Positions 1 to 13,196 of a DNA stretch of 64,000 nt are shown here, in pieces; the stretch's first letter is position 1, and each line of letters begins with the position of its first letter. The translations under genes and the position numbers were made by a program. The stretch comes from Ooceraea biroi (taxonomy: Eukaryota; Arthropoda; Insecta; Hymenoptera; Formicidae). The stretch lies in the NCBI RefSeq assembly GCF_003672135.1, contig NC_039512.1, positions 3,256,874 to 3,320,873 of the forward strand, given 5' to 3'. The notes under the pieces are model-generated. The model was not told the origin of the DNA. It did no database searches and saw only the letters and a list, made by a program, of their open reading frames with translations.

Positions 1-1430
1 TTTTGCACGGCGGATCCGCCGTGAAGGCTAATCGGTGCAACGATGCTAAAATGTTCTTTGTACCGTGATGAACAATCGATTATCCAAAATCCAAAAGTCG
101 ACGTGAAACGGTCTCCGATGTACGGAGTACTCGGCTCTTATAAACCAGCACGTTTCCTCGTGAATGATGCATGTAAGCTCAAACGTTTTGCAATGGAAAA
201 AGTTATATTTTCATATTTCACGTAGCATTTTTCGGATTCGTTACATTTATGCAGTGTCGATCGCATTCCGAATTTACATGTTGTAAACGGTGTTAGTGGC
301 CGGCAACGCTCGTCAACATTCACAAAAGGTACTTATTTATAACATCAGAAAGCGCTCCGTGTAACGTCGCGTCGTGGATAAAAAAAGATCACTGTCCGTT
401 TTTATTCGGATTACGTTTCAGCGTGTACGCAAAGTGTGTGCGATGACGTCCTTTTTTACTCTTTCTTTCCCAACGGCTTTTTTCAATTTTCTACGCGAGT
501 GCAGCGGCTCCGTTCTCGCTTTGCAGATTCTATTCTTCTCACTTCCGTAGCCGAGATTAGCCCCGATGGCGACTTAAAAATAGAGATAATAGAGATAATA
601 GATATTTAAAAGAGAAAAAAAAAGATAGAGAAGTTCAAAGACTTCCTTCGGAGTTTTTACGTGACGTCGAAAAAAAACGCTCATCATGAAGCGTCAATAA
701 TGAGAAGATCGTGTGCATAATGAAGAAGGGAAATGAAGCAAAGTATGTGAGACGACAGCTGAAGTATCGATGTGAATTTCAACGAATCGTTGGACGTTAT
801 CCAACGCGATTGTGCGGACTTTTACTTTCATTCTGTGGCGAGAGAGAAAGAGAAAAGAAAGATTCGTGCTCAAGAGATGAAAATTCAGCTTAATCACATA
901 GAAAAGAGCAATTATCTCGACAGTGCCCGTCGCGAAGACATGTTCGCGATACGTTTATTGCGCGCGGGAAATTATAAGCAAAAAGAAAAACGAAGAAAAG
1001 AACAGTCGACAGTGACTCGATAAGTATGAATAATGATAGCAGCAAGCTTGTATCGCACGTTTTCAAATAAGGAAATAACACGCTGTTCTCTACGTGCCCG
1101 TTGAATTTTAAAGCGGAGGCCGCGAACGTTGTAGACATATAATAATAATTTGCTGCATAAAATTCGGGAATGATAATTAATATTAATAAAGCATGAGAGC
1201 AGCACTCCCGCGTCGTAATAATTAAACGTGAAACGCGCCAATTAAATGAACATCGAAATTTTCGCGATATACGTGCCATACTTTTTACGCAAATTTCGAG
1301 TGCGATTTGAAAATTAAATTTCGCTCGCGCACACGATGGGCCGATGGGTTAAAGGTCAAGGAACGTCGCCGCCTCATTTTCCAGAGAGGTTAATGCCCGA
1401 TTAAGGCTCAGAAGACTCGATTGAGGTGTT
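1..1430. other. gene-free flank upstream of norpA
   Basis: No convincing exon was found on either strand. The open frames here are short, overlap each other on both strands and have no family resemblance. Two CRE-like TGACGTC words occur near 443 and 662. They may be part of the upstream regulatory region of norpA, but nothing else supports that. Confidence 0.5.
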
Positions 1431-1433
1431 ACG

Positions 1434-1477
1434 TATATATATGCGCGTTGCTTTTATCGAGGTCACCCGAGCAGTCG
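1434..1477 (+). promoter_or_regulatory. possible TATA/Inr core promoter of norpA
   Basis: A TATATATATG stretch at 1434-1443 is followed about 30-39 bp later by GCAGTCGG (1471-1478), which resembles an insect initiator. It lies about 660 bp upstream of the norpA start codon with no intervening splice evidence. Weak, because AT repeats are common in this DNA. Confidence 0.3.
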
Positions 1478-2134
1478 GCTAATAACTAACCGACTAACTG
1501 CACCGTCGAGCGACTTCTAGACAGGCAAATTGCGTGTCAGTGCGAAGTTCGAGCGTTGCGTGAACTTGTCGTTCGTTTTACCAGTCGTTCTTGTGCCGTT
1601 TAATTGCAATCTCCAGCATGCTGATTAGCGCGTTAGTTAGCGGCTTTGTAGCGCGCTGACGCGGAGCTGAAGCTCGCGCTTGAATTCTTCATTCGGATTT
1701 TCCTCGGCTCCGATGGATCAGTGTTGACGAACGCGCGATTTTTGCCTCGATTATAGAATCGACTGCGGCAGTGTGCGGAATAAACATCGCTCGAACTTGG
1801 AAATTATGACACGCACCGCGGCGTGCTGTGAAAAGTACGCGATCCTAGTTCGCGTCGGACAATCCGCGGACGAGGGACGCGGAGCATGAATAACTCGGTT
1901 TCTTTCCAAGGCTCTTTCCGGTCGGGTTTTTTTCGGAAGTACCACGCACAATTTTTTTTCTCGATTCGAGATTTTTGATCGCACGCGATCCGCCAAGATA
2001 TCCGCAGAGGTCCTCTCTTCTGCCTCCTCCTCCTCCTCCTGCTGGGTGATGCTTTTAACCGATCCCTGTTGACAGAACCGGGAAAACGCCGTATCTGGGC
2101 TGACCCTACCGGAAGTCGGTGGAACGCCGCGGAG

Positions 2135-4048
2135 ATGACGAAGAAGTTCGAGTTCAACTGGCAGATCGAGGTGCCGGAAGCGCTCCGTACCGGATGCGTC
2201 TTTGATCGCTGGACGGAGGAGAAGGACAACACGGAAATCGAGTTCGACTGTACGTTCAAGGTCGACGAGTATGGTTTCTTCATCTATTGGCAGAGCGAGG
2301 GAAAGGTGAGCTCTCTCGTCCTCGTCGTTTCCATCCTTTTGTCCTTCCGGAAACAAAAGGACTAAGTGTATGCTTGAAGATCCTTTGGGACTCATGATTC
2401 TTGGAAGGTCGTATCTTATTTCATTCTCTGTCTCGCTTCTCTGCAGGATGGCGATGTCATAGAGCTGTGTCAAGTGAGCGACATTAGGGCTGGAGGAGTT
2501 CCCAAGGTAAAAGAGATTGTTTCAGTGCTTCCGGTTAGTGATAGCGTTTAGATTCGTTAAATTGATTATAACCACTTCGCTAAATGTGAATCTGATATTT
2601 TATTTTATACGTTTCCAATGCTCGCGTTTTAATTGCGAAACGTGCGCGCGCTGATAAAGTTTATCGATTTTAACGTCTTTTGCAACCATGTTGAACGTGA
2701 TTATTAAAAAGTATTTACGTTGAACATAAATATATTTACTGTTTTTATTTATTATCACACTTATTGCTATTTTTCACTGGAATTAGAAAATTAGTTAACT
2801 CACTTAAGCTTGAATTATCCTATTACAAACCTCATTACGATATAAATTTACATATTCGTGGGCGAACACGCTCTTCTTAACTAAGCAAACCAATTCCTTT
2901 CGATTTGATTGGTCGAGAGATCAAACTAATTTGCGTAAACTTGAGAAAGCGTTAGAGAAACACGAAGAAAAGAAGAAAAACACACGTTAACGAGCTAATA
3001 GATCAACGTTTCCAACAGGATCCAAAACTGTACGACAAGCTGCTCAGTAAGCATGGTGAACAGTTGGATGATAAAAGTCTGACCATCTGTTCTGGCGTCG
3101 ATTACACGAACATCAATTATCAGCACGTCGTGTGTCCGGATCCTGCCACAGCCAAGGTAACACGCATCACCGACAATCGTGATAACAGGGGAAACGCACT
3201 GTATCCGCATGCCGGTAGAATCGGTCAAATAAGGAATAATACGGTGGTGTGGATCGTCCTAACGGCGTTAACGGCGTTATCATTACCATTGAAATTACCA
3301 TTTCTCACATAGCGACTTTTATCGCGTGGCTGTAGACGCTGAACACAACTAAACGGACGAGTTTTATGCGGCTTTTTTTCCTCGTTCCGTATTTCGTTCC
3401 ACGAATAGCAATGGCGAATAAATAAGCAAGTCCTGTTCCGTTAGAATTCCGCTGGATTCGATCTACTGCGATTTGTCGGCAATAATTCTCTTTCTCTCTC
3501 TCTGCGACATGCAACGTAATAAAATAATACACGCTGACATAACCGGCGGAAATAAAAAGGCGTAAGGGAGGCTCGCGATCGTGGCCGCGTTTTAATCGCT
3601 TGATCGTGAAATTTTTCGGTTACTATTGGCGATTCGGTCGCGAAGTCCAACGTATCGCGCTTTTATTATTACGTGCTCGCATATTGCCGGAAGATTTTAT
3701 CGTACGGCTGGTAACACGGAAATAGCGTGAACGCGCCACACGCGGTTTCACATCGAGCACAATTCTTTACCGTGACCCTTTCGTTGTACACACGCCTGTT
3801 ACATTAAACTATTATTATGCAAAACTCGGCAGTTCGCTATCATTGGAGCCGTAATACGTAAATACCGTGCTTAAATACCGTGCGTTTAAGATGTTATTAG
3901 CAGCAGTTAGCTCTTTACTCGTACTAATTTTACGTGCCATTGGTCTTTTTGAACGCGAAATTGCTATGTAAATTACTGCGTTGACTATAAATACGTTAAA
4001 AGTGCTAAATTATGGCACTATTTAATGTATCAGGGAGAATTTTCATGA

Positions 4049-4089
<41 letters not shown>

Positions 4090-7000
4090 GGACTAATAAA
4101 TACAGTTATGTTTAATATTATTAATATGATGATATCGTAACAGCTACTTGTTAAAATAATTATTCTTGCTTGACACGATATAATAGAGTTATTAATATAT
4201 TTTTATAATTTTTTTTAAATATACGAGGCATGATATATTTTAGAGATAGTTTTGAGATGTAAGAGAAAAGTTTTTATTAAAAAAATTATATATAAACTTT
4301 TCTTTATTCGTGACGTTGACGTTGCGATAATTGATAAAATTTTATTTAATTTTACAAGTTTAGTTGGATTGATATTTCATGAAACGTCCACTGTATCTCT
4401 CTTCTTGTTTCATAAGAAGAACAATACATATATAACATTTCTACAATATGTTATGTCACTTTTGTATGTCGTCATAGGTATGGTTGGACGGCGTTCGATC
4501 GATTACGCACAATGTCAAAGCGAATAACGTTTGCCCGCTTACATGTCTGAAGAAACAGTGAGTTTACCAACGCATTTATATATACTTGCACTAACTGTCC
4601 GCAAACAGCAGCATTGTTTGCCTCCGTGAAATAATTAACCGTCCCAGCGAGCGACACATATGCCACAATTTTCTAAGTTGTTTTCTAAGATTCGACATCA
4701 AAAAAATATCTGACGCGTAATAAACTGATAAAGAAATCTCATTTAAGTTTTCCGCGCATTTTTCAGATTATCTTTCAGTTCTAATAATTTTTATTTTCTT
4801 CTGTGTATTGTATGGCTTCATCAATTTAAGAAGCTTTGCAGAATATTTATCAAGAATAAAGTCTACAGAAATAGACGTCACGTCAGTCGGATTTATTTTG
4901 CACATTTATTTGAACAAGAACACTTGCACAAAAGATCGTAGAATCGCGAATAAAGGAGCAGTCTTTACGTTATTCTAGCTGGATGCGGCTGAGGATGCTG
5001 GTGGATCCCAACGGGAAGGTTCCCGTGAAAGTGGTTGCGAGAACTTTCGCGTCCGGCAAAACGGAAAAGCTCGTTTATCAGTGTCTGTCCGAGTTAGGCC
5101 TACCTAGTGGAAAGGTATCTTGAAAATCTCATCAGAGTTGATAATCTCATTACGCCGATTGCATCTATGTTTTTCTGCAAAAGATTCTATGAGCGTTATT
5201 TCTATGTTTAGAACGATGTGATAGAGCCCGACGATTTCACCTTTGACGCATTCTATGCGCTGTACCACAAAATCTGCCCGAGGAACGACATAGAGGAATT
5301 GTTTCAATCTATGTGGGTATTTGTTTTAAATATGTAAAACGTTTTAAAAGAAAATATTTGCATGTTTTTTTAATACATATTTAGATATTCTTCTCTATGC
5401 TCGAGAAATAATATTTTTTAAATAATTAGTAATTATTATGTTATCATTAATATTTTATAATTGTCGCCTTTAATATTTAATAATCGAGATTACAATAGAA
5501 AATTTTTAATATTAAATATTATATCATATCATTAAATATATTCTCGGAAGTAAAAGGAGTAAGCAAATATACACAGAAACTTTTCACATTTTATATTTAT
5601 TATAAAATGTCTAACAAAATTAACAATTCGTTGAACATTTTGCTCGTCTTTCTTCTTCGCAACGCTTCGCAGCTATTTATTCTGCGTATTGCGTTAGTTA
5701 CACAGACGGCAGGAAGTAAGCGCGCGAGTTAAACGCGCGATTATTTGTCTTGAAAATTCCAGAACGCAGGGCAAGGCCGACACGATTAACCTGGAACAAC
5801 TGATCACCTTCCTCAATGAGAAGCAAAGGGACCCGACTCTGAACGAGATCCTCTACCCGCTCTACGACGAGAAACGGGCACTAGAGATTATCAATGATTA
5901 TGAGCAGAACGAGGTTGCGCGCAATGAGAGTAAGAGCTAGATAAATAAATACCGTTCGAATGCGTGTTCCGCGAAACGTTTCTTGGAGGTCTGATCTTTC
6001 TTGAGGCCAAGAAGTCTACTACCTTCATGCGGGACCATCGATTCTCTTTAGATATTTCACTCGCCTTTGCATGCAAACGTGTCAAGATGTCAAAAGAGCC
6101 AACGTTGACAGAACGAGAGCTCCGCCTTCGACTGATGCAGTCAATCAAATTTTATCTTAGCTCTCGGTTTACTTTATTCTACTTTATTTTATTAGGTCGT
6201 AAGATAATAAGAAAGTTTGTCTTTGGAGTATCAAAGACAAAAAAGAATTTGAGATGGGCTGCGGTGGTCCATGGCGGTTCCCCAACGTTCTCCGTATGGT
6301 GGTAGCGCGAACGTGTGGAAAGGCAGGTTTCTTCAGAAAGTGATCGCTCGCTTCCAGAAACGATGACGAAGGACGGCTTCATACGGTACCTGATGTCGGA
6401 TGAGAACGCCCCGGTCTTCCTCGACAGGCTGGACGTTTATATGGATATGGACCAATCGCTGGCACACTACTACATCAACTCGAGTCACAACACGTACTTG
6501 AGCGGACGGCAGTTCGGCGGGAGGAGCAGCGTCGAGATGTATCGACAAGTTCTGCTAGCCGGCTGCAGGTGTGTGTGTGTGTGTGAATACGCTGTTAGTT
6601 ATGTAAAATGTCTGTGGAAATGATGATTACCTCCGGTTTTTACGACGTATATACGCGAATACATATATACTACTGCCGATTCCGAATAGCTGTTGCATAT
6701 TTATTACGCTATATCATGCTGAATATGCTGTTTAGAGAGGTGATTCTGTTCGGATAGTAACGTCGCGTTTTGAGAAATCGATGTTCGGCGTTTTATTAAT
6801 TTTATTATATATTTGCATTAATTTCTTTTTATATTAATTTCATTTTGCATTGATTTTGTTGTATTATTAGTCCTCTCCCCGCGATGTCTCGATTGATTTT
6901 AACTGGCGAGTTGACCTGATAATTATTACATAACAATGAACAATGTACAGGAAATTATTTCATGACAATGTGATGAATAGGCAGTGATTGCCAGGAATTT

Positions 7001-10000
7001 AATTTGTTTTCGTTCTGAGTCCAAAATAATTTAAAGGTGCGTAGAACTGGATTGCTGGGACGGCAAGGGGGAGGACGAGGAGCCAATAATCACTCACGGC
7101 AAAGCCATGTGCACTGATATCCTATTCAAGGACGTCATATATGCTGTTAGAGACACGGCCTTCGTAACATCGGAATATCCAGTGATTCTCAGCTTCGAAA
7201 ATCATTGCAGCAAAAAGCAGCAATATAAGCTGGCGAAGTACTGTGATGAAATATTGGGTGACTTGTTGCTGAAGGAGCCACTAAAAGACTATGCCGTAAG
7301 TTCCTGCGCAAAATACGTTGATTAGTGTCGCAGTTATGGAATATCCCGTAACACGAGTCTTTGATAAACGAATCATTGAACATATCTAACATTGTCTTTA
7401 AAAAATGTTTCTTATCATAATACATTGCAATATATAAACGTGGAAGTATGAATAAAAGATAAAGTACCAAGATAAAGGAAAGAAAACTGAAGAACAAAAA
7501 AGGACCTCTAATGTCGACTTGTCCGTGGGGTATATCGATCGTGTACAATCTCTTGTAATTCTTTCGGACATGTGACCTCATGGATACCACTATTAAAACA
7601 GCTGGAGTCGGGAGTACCGCTGCCGCCACCCAGCATGCTGAAACGCAAGATTCTCATTAAGAACAAGCGGCTGCAGCTCGAAGTCGAGAAGCAGGAGCTC
7701 GAGCTTTTCAAGCAAGGCCAATTTGTGATCGAGGACGAGGTCAAGGAAGACGCCAGCGCGCCGCCCACCGTCGCCGCCGTCGTGGAACAACAACCGGTAA
7801 AGGTAACCCTTATTGTCCCTCAGGCCACGAATGATAACCCTATCCATCCTCTCCACTTTGACCGAATTAAAAAATTAGAATAGCTTCGTAAAAAAAAGAA
7901 GAAGAGATGATGATGTCGTCTGGTCTTCAGGAAGAGATTTCCGAGGTGGTGACGTCGGTCCTTCAGCAGCAGCAATCCGGAAGTGGTTCCGTGGGACTCG
8001 GTGAGAGCATAGAGCTCGTGGCGGCTCAGCCTTACACCGGAAGTACCACCAATGTACACCCCTGGCTGTCCTCCATGGTCAACTACGCACAACCCATAAA
8101 GTTTCTTGGCTTCGACATCGCCGAGCGTAAGACGGAATAATAATTATACTTAGAATATACATTATCTTTCTAAAGATTTAAAAAAATTTTTTCATTTATA
8201 TATAATTACAATTTTCAATTTATATAAACGAAATGTAATTTTTAATTTATATTATCTATAATATTTTTCTCTAAATATATACTTTCAATGTAAAAAGATT
8301 TTAGTGAGAAGATCTTTCTTAATACGTTAAAATTTAAATTATGATATTTTGTAGTTAACATTTATTTTTCTTCAGATATAGAATATAATTTATATTTTAG
8401 AATTTAGGCGATGATGATGATTGGAAAAGTAAACTATTATTTCAGAAAAGAATATCCATCACAACATGTCTTCCTTCGCGGAAACGGCTGGTCTGAACTA
8501 TCTGAAAACGTCGGCCATCGAGTTCGTAAATTACAATAAGCGGCAGATGAGCCGAATTTATCCGAAGGGTACACGCGCCGACTCCTCCAATTATATGCCG
8601 CAGGTAAAGCGAGAAGCACGTAGTGCAATTTACTGCGCTACAAAGAACACGAAGAAAAGTCCCTCAATGATCGATCGTCGTGAAACAGGTCTTCTGGAAC
8701 GCTGGCTGCCAAATGGTGTCGCTGAACTTCCAGACTGCGGATCTGCCCATGCAACTGAATCAAGGCAAGTTCGAGTACAACGGCTCTTCGGGCTATTTGC
8801 TGAAGCCGGATTTCATGAGACGCGCCGATAGAAGCTTCGATCCTTTCGCCGAGAGCCCCGTGGATGGAGTGATCGCCACACAATGCAGCGTTCAGGTACG
8901 GTTTTCCAATTACCAGAGAAAAGAAAATGAAGAAAAAAAACAAGAAAGAAATGAAAAAAGAAGATATCAAGGAACGAATGCGCGTGCATTGCACTTATTC
9001 TACCTCAACGTACTGAACGCTAATACATCAACTTGTTACTTGATTTTATTAAATAATTAAATATAATTTAATAAATAATACTTTAATGTTAAATCATGTA
9101 ATACTTAACAAGTCGAATAATGAAACGAGAGAGAAAATTTAGAATAGAAATTTGGAAGTAAAGAAGCACTCTTGTTGTTCGTTTAGTGCGAACATAATTC
9201 TTAACATGCTGTTTTAATGATATCTTAACAGGTAATCGCGGGCCAGTTTTTATCCGACAAGAAAGTTGGGACCTACGTGGAGGTTGAGATGTACGGCCTA
9301 CCAACCGACACGATACGTAAGGAGTTTCGCACTCGAGTGGTTCCTGCGAACGGTCTGAATCCCGTTTACAATGAGGAGCCCTTCCTGTTCAGAAAAGTCG
9401 TCTTACCGGACCTCGCCGCCTTGAGATTCGCCGTGTATGACGAGTCGAATGGCAAGCTGCTCGGACAAAGAATCGTTCCTCTGGACGGTTTGCAAGCCGG
9501 TTACCGGCATATTGCGCTGAGAACCGAGGCCAACTTTCCTATGTCGCTACCGATGCTGTTTTGTAACATTGAGATTAAAATTTATGTGCCGGACGGCTTT
9601 CAAGGTACGACGATTAACGTCCGCCGCGCCTTTTGGCCGCATAATTAGCTAGACATTAGCACTCATTAGCGGTTTTTGCGTAATCACGAATTCTTTCCAA
9701 TGGGTCATATGCAGATTGCGTCAAAAATAAACAATTCGAGTGTATTCGAGTGATCGATCTAGTAAACGCGTATATTTTATTTCGAATTTTCTAAGCAGAT
9801 TTTAAAGGCTGTAATAATTAAATGCGCCCGTAATGTTCTATTTGTAATTTTCTTCAGAATTCATGGACGCCTTAACGGCGCCACGAGCGTTCAGGAAAAC
9901 GGAGAGCATGTCGCATAACAAAATGCGCGGCCTGGGAATCGAAGAGAGTGACAGCAGGAACAATATGGACAACAAAAATAATGTATCGTCTCTTCATCAC

Positions 10001-11249
10001 GAAGCGTCTAAACCGAGAGGTAAGTTGCAAACTATAGAAAAATGGCCAGTTGAGCGTTGGATCCACATTTACGTCATCTTGTTGCTGCAGAAGAAATCAA
10101 ATTCGATCCCGTCACGCTGGAAACTTTGAGGCAGGAAAAGGGTTACCAAAAAGTATTACGAAAACAGCAGAAAGAACTGGAGTCGTTGAAAAAGAGGCAT
10201 CACAAGGAGAAGCTGACTGTCCAGAAGCAACACTGCGTTGCTATAGAGAAGATTTTTAAAGGAAAAAAGTAATTCTTAGTTTCTCTAATAACTTAGTGGC
10301 TTAACAAATCAGTAAATTAAATGTTTATTCTTAAATGAGCAAACGAAAGTCTCGTCTTGACCTAAATGAGAAAATCAAAATACAATTCTTTTGCGAAGAA
10401 GTTTGACAGTCTGCGTATGTAAAATAATGAGAATTTATAAATCTTAAAATTAAATTAACAAATTGATCAAATCAAAATCATTAATGCTTGCAATTAATAT
10501 ATTATATACACGACAGATAATGATCAGATGATTGAAAATGAGTATATAACAGAATGATCAGATTAAAACTACAATATCTATCACAGCAAAGCGGAACTTT
10601 CGAGGGATCCCATCGTCCGCAGGGCCGTTTCTGAACAAACGGCCCAATGGTCGCGTCTCGCCGACAGGCAGCGCCGGGAGGAACGTGACCTGGTTCGCGG
10701 CCACCTGGAGGAACGACGGGCGCAGTTGTGCAAATTGTGCGTGGCCGCGCAGCTGGCGCAGCAGAAACAGCTGACCGCGCGACAAGACCGCGAGATGAAG
10801 GAGATGACCGCGCGACAGGCGAGGCTGTCAGTGGAGAGCGCGAGGGAGGTGATGAACGATAAGACCCTGAAGACGCGCGGGATCAAGGAGGGCAGGCTGA
10901 GGGAGAAGCAGCAGAACAACACGAAGAAGTTCATGGAGGAACGGAAGATCGCGCAGATGATTCAGAACCGGGAGAAGGAGAAGCTGAAGGTGATCCACGA
11001 GAAGCAACTGGAGGAGCTGCAGAAGGACATGAACGCGGTAAGGCAACAGATTCTCGCTAGGCTGGGGATTTTCCCGATAATTTAGTGTAGCTTTCGCGGA
11101 AGTCTGTGGTATACGAGTCAGTTGTGTATTCACATTTAATAACGTGGCTTTAATATTAGGATTACGAGTGAGATATAATGATGTCTGTTTTAACATTCCA
11201 TTGACTTGACTGGTGAATTATGAAAAGTAGAGAGGCGCTTTTATTTTAG

Positions 11250-11293
<44 letters not shown>

Positions 11294-11925
11294 ATGATAT
11301 ATATACCATCAGAGTTTTGTGACAAAGAGCCGAATGTTCAATTTAATTTATTGTACACTGACACATCTTTAGTTTAACTTTATAATTTAGTTTAACTTTA
11401 TTTATTAAACATATATATAAACTTTAATCTTATTTATTATGTTTTCCTCTTATATTTTATTATGTGACAAATACGTATAATTATGCTTTATTCAATTTTT
11501 TAATAAACACTTCTCCCCAAGGTATTTTTTATTTTATTTTTCCTTTTGTTTCACGCATTCATTTGTCTCCCTGTACATTTGTCGTTATCCTACAATTCTA
11601 AAAAATACACATTGTTCGTTATGTACCCAGTTCTCTTATTGTGATACAACTTTATATGCAAATTGTTGCATAAAATAATTGTAGTTTCTTAATTTTCATA
11701 TCTCCTTAAAATCACAAAGAGAATAATTAATTTAATTACCATAAGAATACAAGATTCTTGCGAAATTCCTCGATTCACAAAAACTTGTTATACACAAATA
11801 AGCAATTAATAACTTCTTAAGATAACTACTTGTTACGTAAACGGCTTTTTCAGATTATGGATATGTACAAGAACGAGGACATGGACTACGAACTGGCCAA
11901 GATGCTGGCCGAGTTCTATGTGTGA
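2135..11925 (+). CDS. norpA: phospholipase C-beta, norpA orthologue (18 coding exons)
   Basis: Phosphatidylinositol 4,5-bisphosphate phosphodiesterase of the G-q-coupled phototransduction cascade, making IP3 and DAG. Exons: 2135-2305, 2447-2506, 3019-3156, 4478-4557, 4979-5114, 5212-5312, 5763-5929, 6358-6568, 7037-7295, 7602-7802, 7931-8126, 8446-8603, 8689-8895, 9232-9604, 9858-10019, 10091-10268, 10587-11037, 11854-11925. All junctions are GT-AG and phases agree, giving 1106 aa (fly NorpA is about 1095). The start MTKKFEFNW matches the fly N-terminus. Order: PH-like 1-140, EF-hand region about 150-300, X box about 300-450 with catalytic His328 (SSHNTY) and His375 (THG) and calcium ligands Asn329, Glu358, Asp360 and Glu409, X-Y linker 451-555, Y box about 560-690, C2 about 695-815, and a K/E/Q-rich coiled-coil tail 880-1090. 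Orthology to norpA rather than Plc21C rests on N-terminal, catalytic and tail similarity. The last residues EFYV form a hydrophobic PDZ-type ligand. Confidence 0.96.
4051..4086. repeat. (AG)n microsatellite
   Basis: An uninterrupted AG repeat of 18 units in the norpA intron between coding exons 3 and 4. Confidence 0.95.
7797..7808 (+). other. norpA: tandem splice donors at end of norpA coding exon 10
   Basis: Two GT donors, GTAAAG at 7797 and GTAACC at 7803, lie 6 bp apart in the X-Y linker. Both keep the frame, so use of either would add or drop a Val-Lys dipeptide. Which one is used cannot be told from sequence. Confidence 0.5.
11252..11290. repeat. (TA)n microsatellite
   Basis: About 19 TA units in the last norpA intron. 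Confidence 0.95.
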
Positions 11926-12714
11926 TGAGGGCCAGCTGAGTTTCTCCACGATTCTCCTCCGTAGCGCATCCACGCTGTCGAGGGATGGGAGGGGAGACTG
12001 TTCTCAGACAATTTACTACTATCGTTAATTATACTTGAAATTGGGATCAAACTTTGTTAGCTATCGTCCTCGCGCTCCCGCGCGCGCCGGCGAGACGGGG
12101 TCGAGCGGGCAACAACCAGCACTAACGTTTCTAACTCATTCAGCCGAGTATTTTTTTATAAACGGATATTTCGTCGTCTCTGTAGTCTCCAAGTACCTAG
12201 ACTTACGACAAGATGGTCAATAAGTGAAACAAAAAAAACAGAAAAGATATAAGCTGACGTGATCTAGTCAAGTATTAGGTATATACATATTATTATATAC
12301 ATATATGCAAAATACATCTTGATCAAGGATGAGATGAAACGGCGACCGGTCCAGCCGCCGCGCGACTCGTCCGAGCGAATATTTTTCGATTGTTAACTTG
12401 CTATTGCCGAAGTCTAATCGTAGTGTGGGGGAGAACGTGTATGCGTATGTGCGCGCGTATGTGAGATTGTTGCCTGTACTCGCGAGCCGATATATGCCTA
12501 ATGCCGATGAGGGACTCTTGCTATTACTGTGACGACTCTTAGACCACGTACATTACATTTTGATGATTGAGAGGCGCTCTCACGGCCGGACTCCTTAGCC
12601 GATAGTTCTCGTGACTGCTGATTCTTGTGAACTTAGAGTATTAGAGCGTTAGAATCTCGAGATCGTATCAGCCGTGATCAGCCCTTACACGGGGGCGATC
12701 CACGCGGGATTGTA

Positions 12715-12720
12715 AATAAA
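12715..12720 (+). terminator. norpA: norpA poly(A) signal
   Basis: A canonical AATAAA lies 790 bp after the stop codon and is followed by a T/G-rich stretch near 12750. The intervening sequence (11926-12714) has no other supported gene and is read as the 3' UTR. Confidence 0.7.
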
Positions 12721-12815
12721 CTTGAAACGAGAGCCTAGCACAATGATTACCATGTTGTTGTTTTTCATTATAATTATAATTACAATGTTATTTACATAAA
12801 TTATTATATCATCCT

Positions 12816-12822
<7 letters not shown>

Positions 12823-12852
<30 letters not shown>
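12823..12852. repeat. (TA)n microsatellite
   Basis: About 14 TA units just past the norpA 3' end. The rest of 12740-13196 is AT-rich with no gene seen. Confidence 0.9.
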
Positions 12853-12858
<6 letters not shown>

Positions 12859-13196
12859 CTATATTGGATATAAAGGAGCAAGATGAAATAAAAAGATTAC
12901 GAGCCACAATTAGTTTGCAATTATTTTCCCCTAGGCTAGATTGCATTGTCTGCGCATTGATAAAAATTTTCATTGCCGTGAAAATTGTGTTACTATTAAC
13001 TATTAACAACAAAGTATAAAATTGATAAGATATAAAGGAAATTATTTTACAAAATGCATTTAATTTCTTTAACTATTAGACGGCGCAATGAGTCTGTCAA
13101 GCACTCGAGATTCCCATAATTTTTAATTAAATTTTGCCTAAATTAATCAGATGAAAAATAAAACTGCCTTTCAATTTGAACATAATATTCCCTTAA

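Noticed and set aside
1751..2473. 240-codon minus-strand open frame
   Set aside because: Overlaps norpA coding exon 1, which is firmly identified on the plus strand, and lacks any family resemblance.
3157..4477. alternative copy of norpA coding exon 4, as in fly exon 4/4A
   Set aside because: I looked for a second exon with the ITHN...NNVCP pattern in the flanking introns and found none.
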